Source: Bacteroidota bacterium (lineage in GTDB: Bacteria; Bacteroidota; Bacteroidia; Chitinophagales; BACL12). Taken from it: a DNA stretch of 64,000 nt. The translations under genes and the position numbers were made by a program. Below the pieces are notes generated by a model. The model searched no databases, was not told the DNA's origin, and saw only the letters and a program-made list of their open reading frames with translations. This document shows positions 26,734 through 36,345 of this stretch, piece after piece. Where the stretch lies: positions 310,001 through 374,000 of the forward strand of contig JADKEK010000002.1 of NCBI GenBank assembly GCA_016718035.1, given 5' to 3'. Within the stretch, counting starts at the first letter, position 1; the number at the start of each line of letters is the position of its first letter.

Positions 26734-28463
26734 TGAAAAAAATAACATCAACCATTTTTACAGGTTTGATTTTGTGTTCGGCATTAACGATACAAGCTCA
26801 AACTGAAGTAAAAAAATTCAGTTTAAACGGTACGGCACGCACCTTATCGTTTTTAGACAACCTGTCGCAAGATGTTGAGGTTGCCGACACCATTACCGCG
26901 CCAAAAAGTTTATCGTCGCATACATTGGTGGACCTTGGGATGTTAATTCGCCCGGGAGATAATATTGCTATTCAAAGCAGTGTGCGTATTCGCAACGATT
27001 TTGGTGGTTTTTGGGGTTCAGGTGTTACTTTCGACGTTCGCGAATTATATGTGAAAGGTGTAGTAAAAGATGTTGTGCGTTATCAGGTTGGTGATGTGCA
27101 TTATAAATTAACACCATATACTTTTTATAATAACGACAGCGAATTAAGTAATTATACACCCGCTGCTTTTTCGCATTTATTAGACCAGGTATCTTACGAT
27201 AATTTTTATTTAGGTGATAACACCTGGCGTCAACAAGGTGCTGCTGTAGATTTTGGTGTAGTATTTAATAAATACGTACAAGAAATTAACTGGAATGTAT
27301 TTACCGGCCGCGTTGCTGCAACCAACGGTGGCAATCAGCCCGAACGATTATTTTCAGCTGCGAACATGACGCTAATACAAAGTAAATATGTTTCGCTGGG
27401 CGTTAATTATGCGAATTTTTATGATTTTCCTGGAACAGCCAGCACTACTGAACAGTATGTAAATCCGGTAGTTACAGGTAATGCGCAGGTGGCTTATACA
27501 TTTGGCGATATTGCATTAACTGCAAATGGGGAAATGGGGAAATCGCATAATGAAATTAAAAACGACAGCCTTGCTCCAGTTTTAGATGGCAATTTTTTTG
27601 ACACCAAAATTGAAGCAAAATATACGCCTTGGCAATTTGGTATTTATATTGGAATGAAAAGTGTTGGTGCCGATTTCAGAAGTGCCGGTGCGCAAACTAA
27701 ACGTATTAATTTCGATGGCACTCCTGCTGCATACGAGCGTATTACCAACGATCAAATTTTACGCGAAACAACAATGTTTGATTTATTGCGCGAAGCTGAT
27801 TTATATAATTTACAATTACAAAATGGTTTAATGGCTTTTGATGCACGCTACGATAATATTACACCTTATGGTGCAGCAAGTCCGAACCGCCAGGGTTTTG
27901 AAGTGGGTTTAAATTGGGTGGGATGTAAAGACGCAGTTAAATTAAATGCATCCTATTTATCACAATCTGAAATTCGCGGACAAGGTACATTGAATTTGAG
28001 AAATTTTGCACGTTTGGATGCCAATGCAATAATCGCGATTAATAAATTATTAAAATGGAAAAAATCAATTGAATTAACAGCCGGTATGCGCAGCGATAAT
28101 ACCACTCGCGATGGCGAAGCGGGTGTTCCTTCAGTTGACCTACTAACCGATGTGTTAAGTTTAGGATTCAGTGCGAATATTGTTTCCGATTTGGATATCG
28201 TTTTGGGATTACAACAACATACTTATGCAGGATTTGAATTTGTGAATCAAACCGATAAATACGACCAGATTATCAACTTTACCGAATTTACCGTTGATGG
28301 CAGTCAGCAAATGATTGGCGGGGGTTTAAGATGGAATTTTTCAGAAAAAACCTACCTTATGGGACAATTTAATCAGTTTTCGCAGAACAATAATCTGGTT
28401 GATGATGTTTTACCATCATACACTATTAACAATTTTGCTTTCATTTACAGTATGCAATTTTAA
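26733..28463 (+). CDS. Outer-membrane beta-barrel (porin-like) protein, second gene of the glucan cluster
   Basis: 576 residues, GTG start sharing a base with the upstream TAG. Signal peptide MKKITSTIFTGLILCSALTIQAQ. The mature protein has repeated amphipathic strands (VDLGMLIRPGDNIAIQSSVRIR, IALTANGEMGK, FGIYIGMKSVG, KTYLMGQFNQFSQ) and ends in phenylalanine (FAFIYSMQF). Length and strand count fit a large porin-like barrel. No plug domain. Family not recognised. Tight coupling to the first barrel and to a surface lipoprotein suggests a joint outer-membrane complex. Confidence 0.7.
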   Translation: MKKITSTIFTGLILCSALTIQAQTEVKKFSLNGTARTLSFLDNLSQDVEVADTITAPKSLSSHTLVDLGMLIRPGDNIAIQSSVRIRNDFGGFWGSGVTFDVRELYVKGVVKDVVRYQVGDVHYKLTPYTFYNNDSELSNYTPAAFSHLLDQVSYDNFYLGDNTWRQQGAAVDFGVVFNKYVQEINWNVFTGRVAATNGGNQPERLFSAANMTLIQSKYVSLGVNYANFYDFPGTASTTEQYVNPVVTGNAQVAYTFGDIALTANGEMGKSHNEIKNDSLAPVLDGNFFDTKIEAKYTPWQFGIYIGMKSVGADFRSAGAQTKRINFDGTPAAYERITNDQILRETTMFDLLREADLYNLQLQNGLMAFDARYDNITPYGAASPNRQGFEVGLNWVGCKDAVKLNASYLSQSEIRGQGTLNLRNFARLDANAIIAINKLLKWKKSIELTAGMRSDNTTRDGEAGVPSVDLLTDVLSLGFSANIVSDLDIVLGLQQHTYAGFEFVNQTDKYDQIINFTEFTVDGSQQMIGGGLRWNFSEKTYLMGQFNQFSQNNNLVDDVLPSYTINNFAFIYSMQF

Positions 28464-28468
28464 GCGAT

Positions 28469-29473
28469 ATGAAAAAAATATTTCTTCCTCTGTTTTCAGC
28501 CGTTTTATTCCTGGCTTCATGTACTAAAGATGATTCCGGTTTTGATGGCCCGTCGCTCAATGATATTTATGGCGATTTCAGTATTTTAGACAGCCTGAGT
28601 GCCAGTGCTGCAACAGTAGATTTTAGTGCCGGTCAGCAACTCACTTTTTCTGCTGAATTTTCGAAAAATGTAAATTGGAAAATTGCCATAACAGGAAATA
28701 CTTCAGGTGCAGTTTACACTATTGAAGGATTTTCGAGATTGATAGATGCTACCAATGCTATTTGGGATGGTTCTGCAACAACATTACCAATGTTTCGCAG
28801 TGAAGATTGTGTTGCGCAGTTAACTATTGATGGCGAAGATGATACATTAACTGCTCCGGTTGCTGTTTTAGGCACGAAAGTGATAACCGGATTAATATTA
28901 TCAGATTTTGAAGGCGAATTTAATCCCGGATGGAACACATTTGTTCAATCGGGTGCTGATATGAGTTTTTTAATTACAGATTCAGACCCTGCAGCTCAAG
29001 GTTCAAAATATTACGACATGGGTGGCACAGTTGACTGGGATTGGTTATTAGGATTAATTGATATTCCGGGCAGCGCTTATGGTGCAACTACATTTGCATT
29101 AAACAGCAATCCGAACAATGTTTATTTTAATGTGATGTTATCTAAAATTCCGGGATTAAATAATGGATTAGTATTATTTCAATTCCGCGAAGATGATAAT
29201 GGCGATGGTGTATATACCGATGGTGAAGAAGATTTATTTTCTATAGAAGTAGCATTAAATAATGAAGATGGATGGCAATTAATCAGCAGCAAATATGCCG
29301 ATATGCCAACTTTAGTAAATGGTGCTCCTGTAGATGCTATTGGCAATGGTATTTACGAACCGGAAAAATTAATTCAGGTTTCCATATTAATGCTTGCTAA
29401 CCCGGTTTCCGGATATGCACAAGCCTACATGGATTTAATGTTATTTACCGAAAACCAACCATTTAAACCATAA
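28469..29473 (+). CDS. Surface glycan-binding-type lipoprotein
   Basis: 334 residues. Lipoprotein signal with lipobox FLASC (Cys18), followed by TKDD, an acidic stretch like the surface-export signal of Bacteroidota lipoproteins. An N-terminal Ig-like part (about 40-140, FSAEFSKNVNWKIAITGN) precedes a jelly-roll-like C-terminal part (LILSDFEGEFNPGWNTFVQSG, SKYYDMGGTVDWDW, NVYFNVMLSK) resembling carbohydrate-binding modules. In position and architecture it fills the place of a surface glycan-binding protein in a polysaccharide utilisation locus, though there is no SusD. Its stop overlaps the next ATG (TAATG). Confidence 0.68.
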   Translation: MKKIFLPLFSAVLFLASCTKDDSGFDGPSLNDIYGDFSILDSLSASAATVDFSAGQQLTFSAEFSKNVNWKIAITGNTSGAVYTIEGFSRLIDATNAIWDGSATTLPMFRSEDCVAQLTIDGEDDTLTAPVAVLGTKVITGLILSDFEGEFNPGWNTFVQSGADMSFLITDSDPAAQGSKYYDMGGTVDWDWLLGLIDIPGSAYGATTFALNSNPNNVYFNVMLSKIPGLNNGLVLFQFREDDNGDGVYTDGEEDLFSIEVALNNEDGWQLISSKYADMPTLVNGAPVDAIGNGIYEPEKLIQVSILMLANPVSGYAQAYMDLMLFTENQPFKP

Positions 29474-30711
29474 TGACTACTTCAGGCAATATCATAAAAT
29501 TATTGTTGGCAGGTTTAATTGCACCAACATTATTTTCGTGTGCAACAAAATCGGTGAGCATTTATGATACGGCTAAAAGCGATAGTATTCCGCATATTAA
29601 AAATGTATATGCCGTGAATATTTTTAGCGATTATGTTACCAGCGAATTATGGCAAACTGAAAACAATGCTTGTCTGCAAGTTCAAAATAAATTCGACAGC
29701 AGCATGATTGGTGCCGGTGGTTTATATCTCAAATGGAATAAAACATCAGGTGGTTGCGATTGGGTTGGAATGGGTATTGGCTGGGATGGATGGAACGGAA
29801 AAAATTTATCGGAAATTTATAATGAAGCGGCCATACAATTTATGGTGCGTTCACCAAAAGGCACTCAGCCCGGATTACCTTGGGCAATGGCTTTTGAAGA
29901 TTTTGGCGGCGGACAAGCATGGGCAGGTGTATTTTCCAATTTTATTGAAGGCGGAAAAATTACCGAACAATGGACCAAAGTGCAAATTCCATTAACTGCA
30001 TTTGATTTTAATCAGTTTGATGCCGATAAATCGGGCATTAAACAATTGATTATTCAATTTGAATCGGAAGGAGAAATATTTTTAGATGAATTAAAAATTG
30101 TGCCTACACAGACTATAGCATCTAAAAGTATAGATGTGCCTTATGTAAATACTGTACCAACTATGGACGGTGTTAAAGAATCGTTTTTTACAGGTGAAGG
30201 ATTTCAATTAGAAAATGGTACTGTATGGGTTGCTGTTAACGATAAAAATGTACTATTGTTTGCAGATGTTCAGGATGCAACGCCTTTACAAAATAATCAA
30301 AACGGGAAAGATATCTGGAATGGTGATGCATTGGAAATTGCATTTTCAACAAACAGTAATGCAGGAACAAACAGAAAAGCATTTTTATTAAGCGACCAGC
30401 ATTTTGGTATTCGTGCAACTTCCACTCCGGTTTTATGGAACTGGCGCAGTGGTGCCAATGCAAAAGGAACAGTTATTACCAAAACCACTAAAACAGGTTA
30501 TGTAATAGAAGCTGTAATTCCAATGGAACAATTTATTGCTGCACCATTTGTGGCAGGAAATAATTATCAGATAGAAATTGCCATCGATGCCGGAACAACA
30601 AAAGGCAGAGATAAACAATATAGATGGAACAATCCATATAACGAAGGTTTTCACACATCACCTCAACTGTGGGGTCAAATGCGAATAATCAATGAAACAG
30701 CTACAAAATAA
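29473..30711 (+). CDS. Lipoprotein with N-terminal CBM-like and C-terminal CBM9-like domains
   Basis: 412 residues; lipobox TLFSC (Cys23). The first domain (about 45-215) has a carbohydrate-binding jelly-roll look (GGLYLKWNKTSGGCDWVGMGIGWDGW, WTKVQIPLTAFD, GEIFLDELKI). The second (about 220-410) has CBM9 hallmarks: PTMDGV, WVAVNDKNVLLFADVQD, GKDIWNGDALEIAF, GYVIEAVIPMEQF. Starts at the TAATG overlap with the upstream lipoprotein gene and overlaps the following GH3 gene by 20 bases. Likely a second glucan-binding surface lipoprotein. Confidence 0.78.
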   Translation: MTTSGNIIKLLLAGLIAPTLFSCATKSVSIYDTAKSDSIPHIKNVYAVNIFSDYVTSELWQTENNACLQVQNKFDSSMIGAGGLYLKWNKTSGGCDWVGMGIGWDGWNGKNLSEIYNEAAIQFMVRSPKGTQPGLPWAMAFEDFGGGQAWAGVFSNFIEGGKITEQWTKVQIPLTAFDFNQFDADKSGIKQLIIQFESEGEIFLDELKIVPTQTIASKSIDVPYVNTVPTMDGVKESFFTGEGFQLENGTVWVAVNDKNVLLFADVQDATPLQNNQNGKDIWNGDALEIAFSTNSNAGTNRKAFLLSDQHFGIRATSTPVLWNWRSGANAKGTVITKTTKTGYVIEAVIPMEQFIAAPFVAGNNYQIEIAIDAGTTKGRDKQYRWNNPYNEGFHTSPQLWGQMRIINETATK

Positions 30712-32938
30712 TGTTGTAAGGAAGATAAAAAACAGTATCGGTATTTTTTTTATCACCACTACCCTGCATGCTCAATCGAATGTAGATATTGATGCATTAC
30801 TATCAAAAATGACCATCGAAGAAAAAGTTGGTCAAATGACGCAATTAAATTTAGATGTAGTTTGCGAAGGCGGTATTTATAATTTAGTTGAACCCCATCA
30901 TATTGAACCCGCTAAATTGCATAAAGCATTGGTGGATTATCATGTGGGCTCAATATTAAATTGTGGCGGTCATGCTTACGGATTAGACCAATGGCATACC
31001 ATCATCAATACGATTCAACAAGTTGCAACTACTGAAACCAGATTGAAAATTCCGGTGATTTATGGTATTGATGCCATTCACGGTGCCAATTATACACTTG
31101 GTTCAACTTTATTTCCGCAACCACTTGCCCAAGCTGCCAGCTGGAATACGGACATGGTGAAACGCGGTGGTGAAATTACTGCTTATGAAGTACGCGCAAC
31201 AGGCATACCATGGAATTTTTCACCGGTTTTAGATTTAGGTCGTGACCCACGTTGGTCGCGTTTATTTGAAACCTATGGTGAAGATGTATTATTAGCTACT
31301 GAAATGGGATTAGCAACAATTGAAGGTTATCAGGGAAATAATTTAGCTGATGCTTATCATGTTGCTGCATGCATGAAACATTTTTTAGGTTATAGCATGC
31401 CACGCACAGGTAAAGACAGAACTCCTGTTTATATAGATGAAATTCAATTACGCGAATATTTTTTACCAACCTTTCAAGCGGCTATAAATGCCGGTGCTGC
31501 AACTGTAATGATTAACAGTGGTGAATTAAATGGTATTCCTGTTCACGCCGATAAAAAAATTCTTACCGATTTATTACGCAGCGAATTAGGATTTAAAGGT
31601 GTAGCAGTTACCGATTGGGAAGATATTATGAAGTTGAATAATATTCATATGGTTGCACCAACATTAAAAGATGCTGTTTACATGGCAATTGATGCCGGTA
31701 TCGATATGTGTATGGTTCCCAATGATTATGATTTTACCATTTTATTAACCGAATTAGTGAAGGAAGGAAAAATTTCAGAAGCGCGTTTAGATGTTTCTGT
31801 AAAACGAATTCTGGAATTAAAAAAACAATTGGGATTATTCGAACAACCATTTACACCTGCCAATACCGATTATAAAAAATTTGGTTCTACAGAATTTGCA
31901 CGTGCTGCACAAAATATGGCGGAAGAATCCATTACCTTATTAAAAAATAATAATCAGGTTTTACCTATACAGCAATCCGCAAAAATATTAGTTACCGGTC
32001 CTGCTGCAAATAGTATGACCTATTTAAATGGTGCCTGGACAAGGACCTGGCAGGGAACGGATACTATCTGGAACGACCAAAGTAAATACACCATTCGCGA
32101 AGCATTTAATCCTGCAACAACAACATTTATTGCTTCCGATAATATGAGTGATACCGATGTACGTGAAAAAATGTTTGCCGCAGCTAAAGCAAGTGATGTA
32201 ATTATTATTTGTCTCGGCGAAAAACCATCGACTGAAAAAGTGGGTGATATTGATGCGTTAACCATGCCTGACAATCAGCAGCAATTAGTAGGTTTATTAA
32301 AATCAACAGGAAAACCTGTTGTTTTAGTGCTAGTAGAAAATCGCCCTTTAATTGTAAATGATATTGAACCATTATGTGATGCTATTGTGCTCGTCTATGA
32401 ACCCGGCGATTACGGCGGATTAGCACTGGCTAATATTATTTACGGAAAAGTAAATCCTTCAGGAAAATTGCCATTTACTTATCCTCGCCATGAAGCATCG
32501 TTGTTATGGTACGACCATAAACATACTGAAACCTTAGATCAAACATTTGGCAGAAAGGCATTTAATCCGCAATGGGAATTTGGATACGGATTAAGCTATA
32601 CAACTTTCCAATACAGCAATTTAAAAATTTCAAACGATACGCTTAGCACAGGCAATTTGCAAATTAGTGTTGATGTTACAAACACAGGAACAACAACAGG
32701 AAAAGAAGTTGTGCAATTTTATATTGCCGACAGATATGCAAGTATTACGCCTTCTGTAAAAAGATTACGCGGTTTCGAAAAAGTTGAAATTAAGCCGGGT
32801 GCAACACATATTGTAACTTTTACAATAAGTGCCAAAGACCTTGCATTTGTTGGTCGCGATGAAAAATGGATTAGCGAAGCCGGTTGGTTTGATATTATGT
32901 TAGGCAGTGAAAAATCTTCGTTTTATTTATCAAAATAA
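30692..32938 (+). CDS. GH3 beta-glucosidase (BglX-like)
   Basis: 748 residues with a signal peptide (IGIFFITTTLHAQ, about residue 28). Two-domain GH3 plus fibronectin-III tail: the N-terminal barrel includes YGIDAIHGANY and the nucleophile in VAVTDWEDI (Asp308), the C-terminal alpha/beta domain contains LGEKPSTEKVGD and PSGKLPFTYPR, and the FnIII-like tail starts at about 640 (SVDVTNTGTTTGKEVVQFYI). It removes glucose from non-reducing ends of beta-gluco-oligosaccharides, probably in the periplasm. It overlaps the upstream lipoprotein gene by 20 bases and is followed by the GH16 gene after 5 bases, as in laminarin or mixed-linkage glucan loci. Confidence 0.93.
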   Translation: MKQLQNNVVRKIKNSIGIFFITTTLHAQSNVDIDALLSKMTIEEKVGQMTQLNLDVVCEGGIYNLVEPHHIEPAKLHKALVDYHVGSILNCGGHAYGLDQWHTIINTIQQVATTETRLKIPVIYGIDAIHGANYTLGSTLFPQPLAQAASWNTDMVKRGGEITAYEVRATGIPWNFSPVLDLGRDPRWSRLFETYGEDVLLATEMGLATIEGYQGNNLADAYHVAACMKHFLGYSMPRTGKDRTPVYIDEIQLREYFLPTFQAAINAGAATVMINSGELNGIPVHADKKILTDLLRSELGFKGVAVTDWEDIMKLNNIHMVAPTLKDAVYMAIDAGIDMCMVPNDYDFTILLTELVKEGKISEARLDVSVKRILELKKQLGLFEQPFTPANTDYKKFGSTEFARAAQNMAEESITLLKNNNQVLPIQQSAKILVTGPAANSMTYLNGAWTRTWQGTDTIWNDQSKYTIREAFNPATTTFIASDNMSDTDVREKMFAAAKASDVIIICLGEKPSTEKVGDIDALTMPDNQQQLVGLLKSTGKPVVLVLVENRPLIVNDIEPLCDAIVLVYEPGDYGGLALANIIYGKVNPSGKLPFTYPRHEASLLWYDHKHTETLDQTFGRKAFNPQWEFGYGLSYTTFQYSNLKISNDTLSTGNLQISVDVTNTGTTTGKEVVQFYIADRYASITPSVKRLRGFEKVEIKPGATHIVTFTISAKDLAFVGRDEKWISEAGWFDIMLGSEKSSFYLSK

Positions 32939-32943
32939 AAAGT

Positions 32944-33768
32944 ATGAAAAAAATATTCGGATTATTGGTAATTAGTTTGTGGTTGAATGGATGTAAACAA
33001 TCAGACCCTGAAGATGTATTAGGTCGCGATGGCGATGTGGTGTATTTTTCAGGATACACCTGGGATGTTAAACACAACGAATATGCAGTTGGTCCCGGAC
33101 CGAATTATTTTTCGCGGTTTTATGAAGATATCTATATTGATGAAAATGGTTATTTACACATGCGCATTGCCGAACACGATGGCAAATGGTACAGCAGCGA
33201 AATTGTTGGTCGCGACACATTAGGTTATGGTAAATACACTTGGGTGATGCAAGCCGATTTAGAAAATATTCCTGAAAATATAACAGTTGGATTATTTACC
33301 TGGGACAATGAATCATTTTTTGCAGAAGCGAACAGCGAAGTAGATATTGAATTTTCAAAATGGGGTAATCCCGATTTAGCAACTACCTTACATTATTCGG
33401 TGCAACCTGTTGCTTTTGGTCCTACCTATCCTGAGCGCACGCACAATGCATTTACCGAGCCAGGTGATTTAGTTGGCGTAACAACCCACGTATTTACCTG
33501 GACAGATACTTTAATTGAATGGCGCAGCTATAAAGGCGATTCTACCGACCCGCTTAATGAAACAGCCTACTGGAGTTTCGACCTCGACAATCCGGCTCGT
33601 GTAAAAAACGAAGGTGGCAATTCATCTGAAGCCATCGTAATTCCAGGCCCGGGCCCCAATACCAATGCCCGTATTAATTTCTGGCTGCTCCCTTGGATCG
33701 ACACCACTCCTACTGATGGTTTAGAACAGGAGATTATTGTGAGAAGGTTTGAGTATGAGGCGATGTGA
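32944..33768 (+). CDS. GH16-type endo-beta-glucanase lipoprotein
   Basis: 274 residues; lipobox WLNGC (Cys17). Jelly-roll fold with the GH16 catalytic triad in NSEVDIEFSKW: Glu132, Asp134 and Glu136, spaced as E-x-D-x-E. This spacing, without the beta-bulge of classical laminarinases (E-x-D-x-x-E), is typical of lichenase/xyloglucanase-like members. KYTWVMQADL and INFWLLPWID are other family-like strands. Last gene of the cluster, 5 bases after the GH3 gene. As an anchored enzyme it would make the first cut in the glucan. The family assignment is good; linkage specificity is inferred from one motif. Confidence 0.82.
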   Translation: MKKIFGLLVISLWLNGCKQSDPEDVLGRDGDVVYFSGYTWDVKHNEYAVGPGPNYFSRFYEDIYIDENGYLHMRIAEHDGKWYSSEIVGRDTLGYGKYTWVMQADLENIPENITVGLFTWDNESFFAEANSEVDIEFSKWGNPDLATTLHYSVQPVAFGPTYPERTHNAFTEPGDLVGVTTHVFTWTDTLIEWRSYKGDSTDPLNETAYWSFDLDNPARVKNEGGNSSEAIVIPGPGPNTNARINFWLLPWIDTTPTDGLEQEIIVRRFEYEAM

Positions 33769-33802
33769 GTATCGCTGTAGTTCATGACAATCATTATTAT
33801 AT

Positions 33803-35053
33803 TTGTTGCTTAATTTTTTTGTAACAAATACATATACTTTGTCCACCTTCCACACCCACTACATTTCCACCTTAGAACCTGCCATAGCGCGATTGAATAA
33901 ACAGCGCAAGACAGCTACCATAGCGGGATTTATTTGCCGCATTTTTGAATTGTATTTTGTCACCATGGTGGTGAGTTTGTTTTTGGGGTTTCTAGATATG
34001 TTTAGTAGTCAGGATGGTGTGAGCGATAGTTTTTTTGGGGCAATTCGGTATTTTATGTATTTCGTGTTGACTATCGTGGTGGTGGGATTGGTTAATTCAC
34101 AAGTAAAAAAACGTTTAGGTGAAATTGACCCGAAATTGGCTTTAAATAATACACGGGTTAGCGTTTTGACGTTAATTTTTAGCGCTATTGCAATTGGTGG
34201 TGGTTATTTAATTGGGACTTTATTTTTAGGGTCTGAATTTGGCCTCAGTTTTATGTTGAAATGGATGCTCGCAATTGGGTCAGTATTTGTATTCCTTGGC
34301 CCCTATTTTTTACTCAAAAAATTAGAGGACAGATTTACCAATCATTTTAAAGAAACATTATTCAGCTTATCATTGCCAGCAATTGATAAAACAATTCAAT
34401 ATCAGGCAAGTAGTGGACTTACACAACAACAATTTGTCAATAGCAAATTATTTACTTATCAGCGAATAGATACTTTTAAAAGTCGCGATTATTTTGCCAA
34501 TGCAGACAAAACCTTTGAAGGCAGTTTTTTAGATGTGATGCAAATTGAACAAACTCAGAGCAACGGAAAGTCGGAAACGAAATATTCGCAATTGTTTAAA
34601 GGTTATTTATTTGTCACCGATTTCAACAAACAAACCCAGGGCGAAACTTATGTATTCCCTGACAGTGCAAGAATGCTATTTGGAGAAAATACTGCGGAGC
34701 GCATCAACGAATTAATTCATCGCCCTGCCCTGAAACTGGCTATTATGGAGGATCCTGTGTTTGAAAAATTATTTGCTGTTTACTCAACAGATGCCGTGGA
34801 AGCCCGATTTATTTTATCTCCGAAATTAATTGAACGCATCACCGAATTGAAACAACATTTTTATCAGGATATACATATATCTTTTATCCAAAATAAAATT
34901 TATCTCGCTATTTCAAGCCCCGACGATTTATTTGCACCGGGCGTGTTTACCGATTTACACAACGAAGCCAATATCGAAAAATTTTATGAGCGTTTGCGCT
35001 GGCTGATTACATTCCCAGAACAATTTGATTTGTCTACCAGAGTTTGGAGATGA
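33803..35053 (+). CDS. DUF3137-like membrane protein
   Basis: About 416 residues from a TTG at 33803; no ATG is available near the N-terminus, and a TTG at 33839 (STFHTHYISTLEP) is an equally good start. After a short helix (EPAIARLNKQRKTATIAG) come two pairs of hydrophobic segments (FVTMVVSLFLGFLDMF, FMYFVLTIVVVGLV, VSVLTLIFSAIAIGGGYLIG, MLKWMLAIGSVFVFLG), then a soluble domain with FEGSFLDVMQIEQ, LFKGYLFVTDFNK and a C-terminal phenylalanine- and isoleucine-rich part. This matches DUF3137, whose function is unknown. It starts 34 bases after the GH16 gene but its content does not suggest glucan use. Confidence 0.72.
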   Translation: MLLNFFVTNTYTLSTFHTHYISTLEPAIARLNKQRKTATIAGFICRIFELYFVTMVVSLFLGFLDMFSSQDGVSDSFFGAIRYFMYFVLTIVVVGLVNSQVKKRLGEIDPKLALNNTRVSVLTLIFSAIAIGGGYLIGTLFLGSEFGLSFMLKWMLAIGSVFVFLGPYFLLKKLEDRFTNHFKETLFSLSLPAIDKTIQYQASSGLTQQQFVNSKLFTYQRIDTFKSRDYFANADKTFEGSFLDVMQIEQTQSNGKSETKYSQLFKGYLFVTDFNKQTQGETYVFPDSARMLFGENTAERINELIHRPALKLAIMEDPVFEKLFAVYSTDAVEARFILSPKLIERITELKQHFYQDIHISFIQNKIYLAISSPDDLFAPGVFTDLHNEANIEKFYERLRWLITFPEQFDLSTRVWR

Positions 35054-35120
35054 GGGATGAGGGATGAGTGATGAGGGATGGGTGGTGCTAGAAAATTATT
35101 ACACACAACCAGTACAAAAT

Positions 35121-35620
35121 TACCACGAAGAAGCTAAGGTCCTCAAAGTTCCGCTAAGCAAATAGCATAATTATCCTTTGTGTAACTTAGCGCCCCTTTG
35201 AGACTTCGTGGTGATAAAAAATATTACAAACAACCAATACAAAATTACCACGAAGAAGCTAAGGTCCTCAAAGTTCCGCTAAGCAAATAGCATAATTATC
35301 CTTCGTGTAACTTAGCGCCCCTTTGAGACTTCGTGGTGATAAAAAATATTACAAACAACCGATACCAAATTACCACGAAGAAGCTAAGGGCCTCAAAGTT
35401 CCGCTAAGTAAATATCACAATAATCCTTCGTGTAACTTAGCGCCCCTTTGAGACTTCGTGGTGATAAAAAACATTACAAACAACCGATACCAAATTACCA
35501 CGAAGAAGCTAAAGGCCTCAAAGTTCCGCTAAGTAAATATGACAATAGTCCTTCGTGTAACTTATCGCCCCTTTGAGACTTCTGGGGGTAAAACGATACC
35601 AAATTACCACGAAGAGCTAG
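35121..35620. repeat. 125-bp tandem repeat forming long hairpins
   Basis: Units begin TACCACGAAGAAGCTAAGG at 35121, 35246, 35371 and 35496 (exact 125-base period), with a degenerate fifth at 35605. Within each unit ACCACGAAG pairs with CTTCGTGGT, CTCAAAG with CTTTGAG and GCTAAG with CTTAGC, so one unit can fold into a long interrupted hairpin. The fifth unit runs into the 3' end of the Lrp gene. Bases 35054-35120 hold a short GATGAGGGATGAG string and no gene. Confidence 0.88.
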
Positions 35621-35621
35621 C

Positions 35622-36083
35622 TCAAAGTTCCGCTAAACGGCTGAAACTTTCCTCGAGCGAGATGAATGTTTCAGTTCTGTCTATACCGCCAATTTGCTGG
35701 ATGCTATCGTGTAAAATCTGCTTGAGATGCATGGTGTCTTTGCAGATAATTTTGATGAACATGCTGTAGGTTCCGGTCATGTAGTGACAATCTACTATTT
35801 CCGGGATTTTTTCCAGTTCTTTTACTACGTTATCATACATAGAACTTTTGTCGAGATACACACCCAAAAATGCGGTAATGCCATATCCGAGTTTAAGTGG
35901 GTTCACCATGAGGTGACTACTTTTGATAAGTCCAATTGAATCCATTTTTTTCATACGGACGTGAATGGTGCCCGGTGAAACCCCTATCTTTTGTGCGATT
36001 TCGGTAAATGGCATCATAGCATTTTGCATCAAAAGGTGCAAAATCTGGATATCAACTTTATCAATTTCGTAATTTTCTGACAT
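35622..36083 (-). CDS. Lrp/AsnC-family transcriptional regulator
   Basis: 153 residues: N-terminal helix-turn-helix (about 8-60, DKVDIQILHLLMQNAMMPFTEIAQKIGVSPGTIHVRMKKM) and C-terminal RAM ligand-binding domain (about 70-145, ITAFLGVYLDKSSMYDNVVKEL, CHYMTGTYSMFIKI). Length is normal. These proteins form octamers and respond to amino acids. The last four codons and the stop are read from the degenerate fifth unit of the 125-bp repeat, so the natural C-terminus may have been altered. Targets cannot be deduced from its neighbours. Confidence 0.9.
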   Translation of the reverse strand: MSENYEIDKVDIQILHLLMQNAMMPFTEIAQKIGVSPGTIHVRMKKMDSIGLIKSSHLMVNPLKLGYGITAFLGVYLDKSSMYDNVVKELEKIPEIVDCHYMTGTYSMFIKIICKDTMHLKQILHDSIQQIGGIDRTETFISLEESFSRLAEL

Positions 36084-36247
36084 AAGGGCTGGGTTTTATT
36101 GTATTATCAACAATAGAAAGTCAAAAATATTTAAATTTTCTCAAAGATTATAAATATTGTTTAATTTATTTGCAAATCTCGAGGTAAATCTTTTATTTTG
36201 CTATCAACCTTTACAGGTTATTGGTTAGGCAACATACCCCTAAACGG

Positions 36248-36275
36248 ATGCTGCATGATGAGGAGCATGCAGCAT
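36248..36275. promoter_or_regulatory. Perfect 10-bp inverted repeat in a divergent intergenic region
   Basis: ATGCTGCATG and CATGCAGCAT surround the loop ATGAGGAG, between the Lrp gene (reading left) and the patatin gene (reading right). It cannot terminate either gene. It may be an operator, a leader hairpin or the terminator of a small RNA. Stem strength is clear; role unknown. Confidence 0.5.
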
Positions 36276-36345
36276 TTCCATTTTATATCGTTTCCACTTT
36301 TTTTTAGCAAAAAACCTTATTTACGTTTTTACGTATAGATGGTAT

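Noticed and set aside
24772..28463. The two barrel genes as a SusC-like pair
   Set aside because: Both are far shorter than SusC and lack the carboxypeptidase-like N-terminal domain, TonB box and plug.
35121..35620. Direct repeats at constant 125-base spacing as a possible CRISPR
   Set aside because: The whole unit is repeated, so there are no unique spacers.
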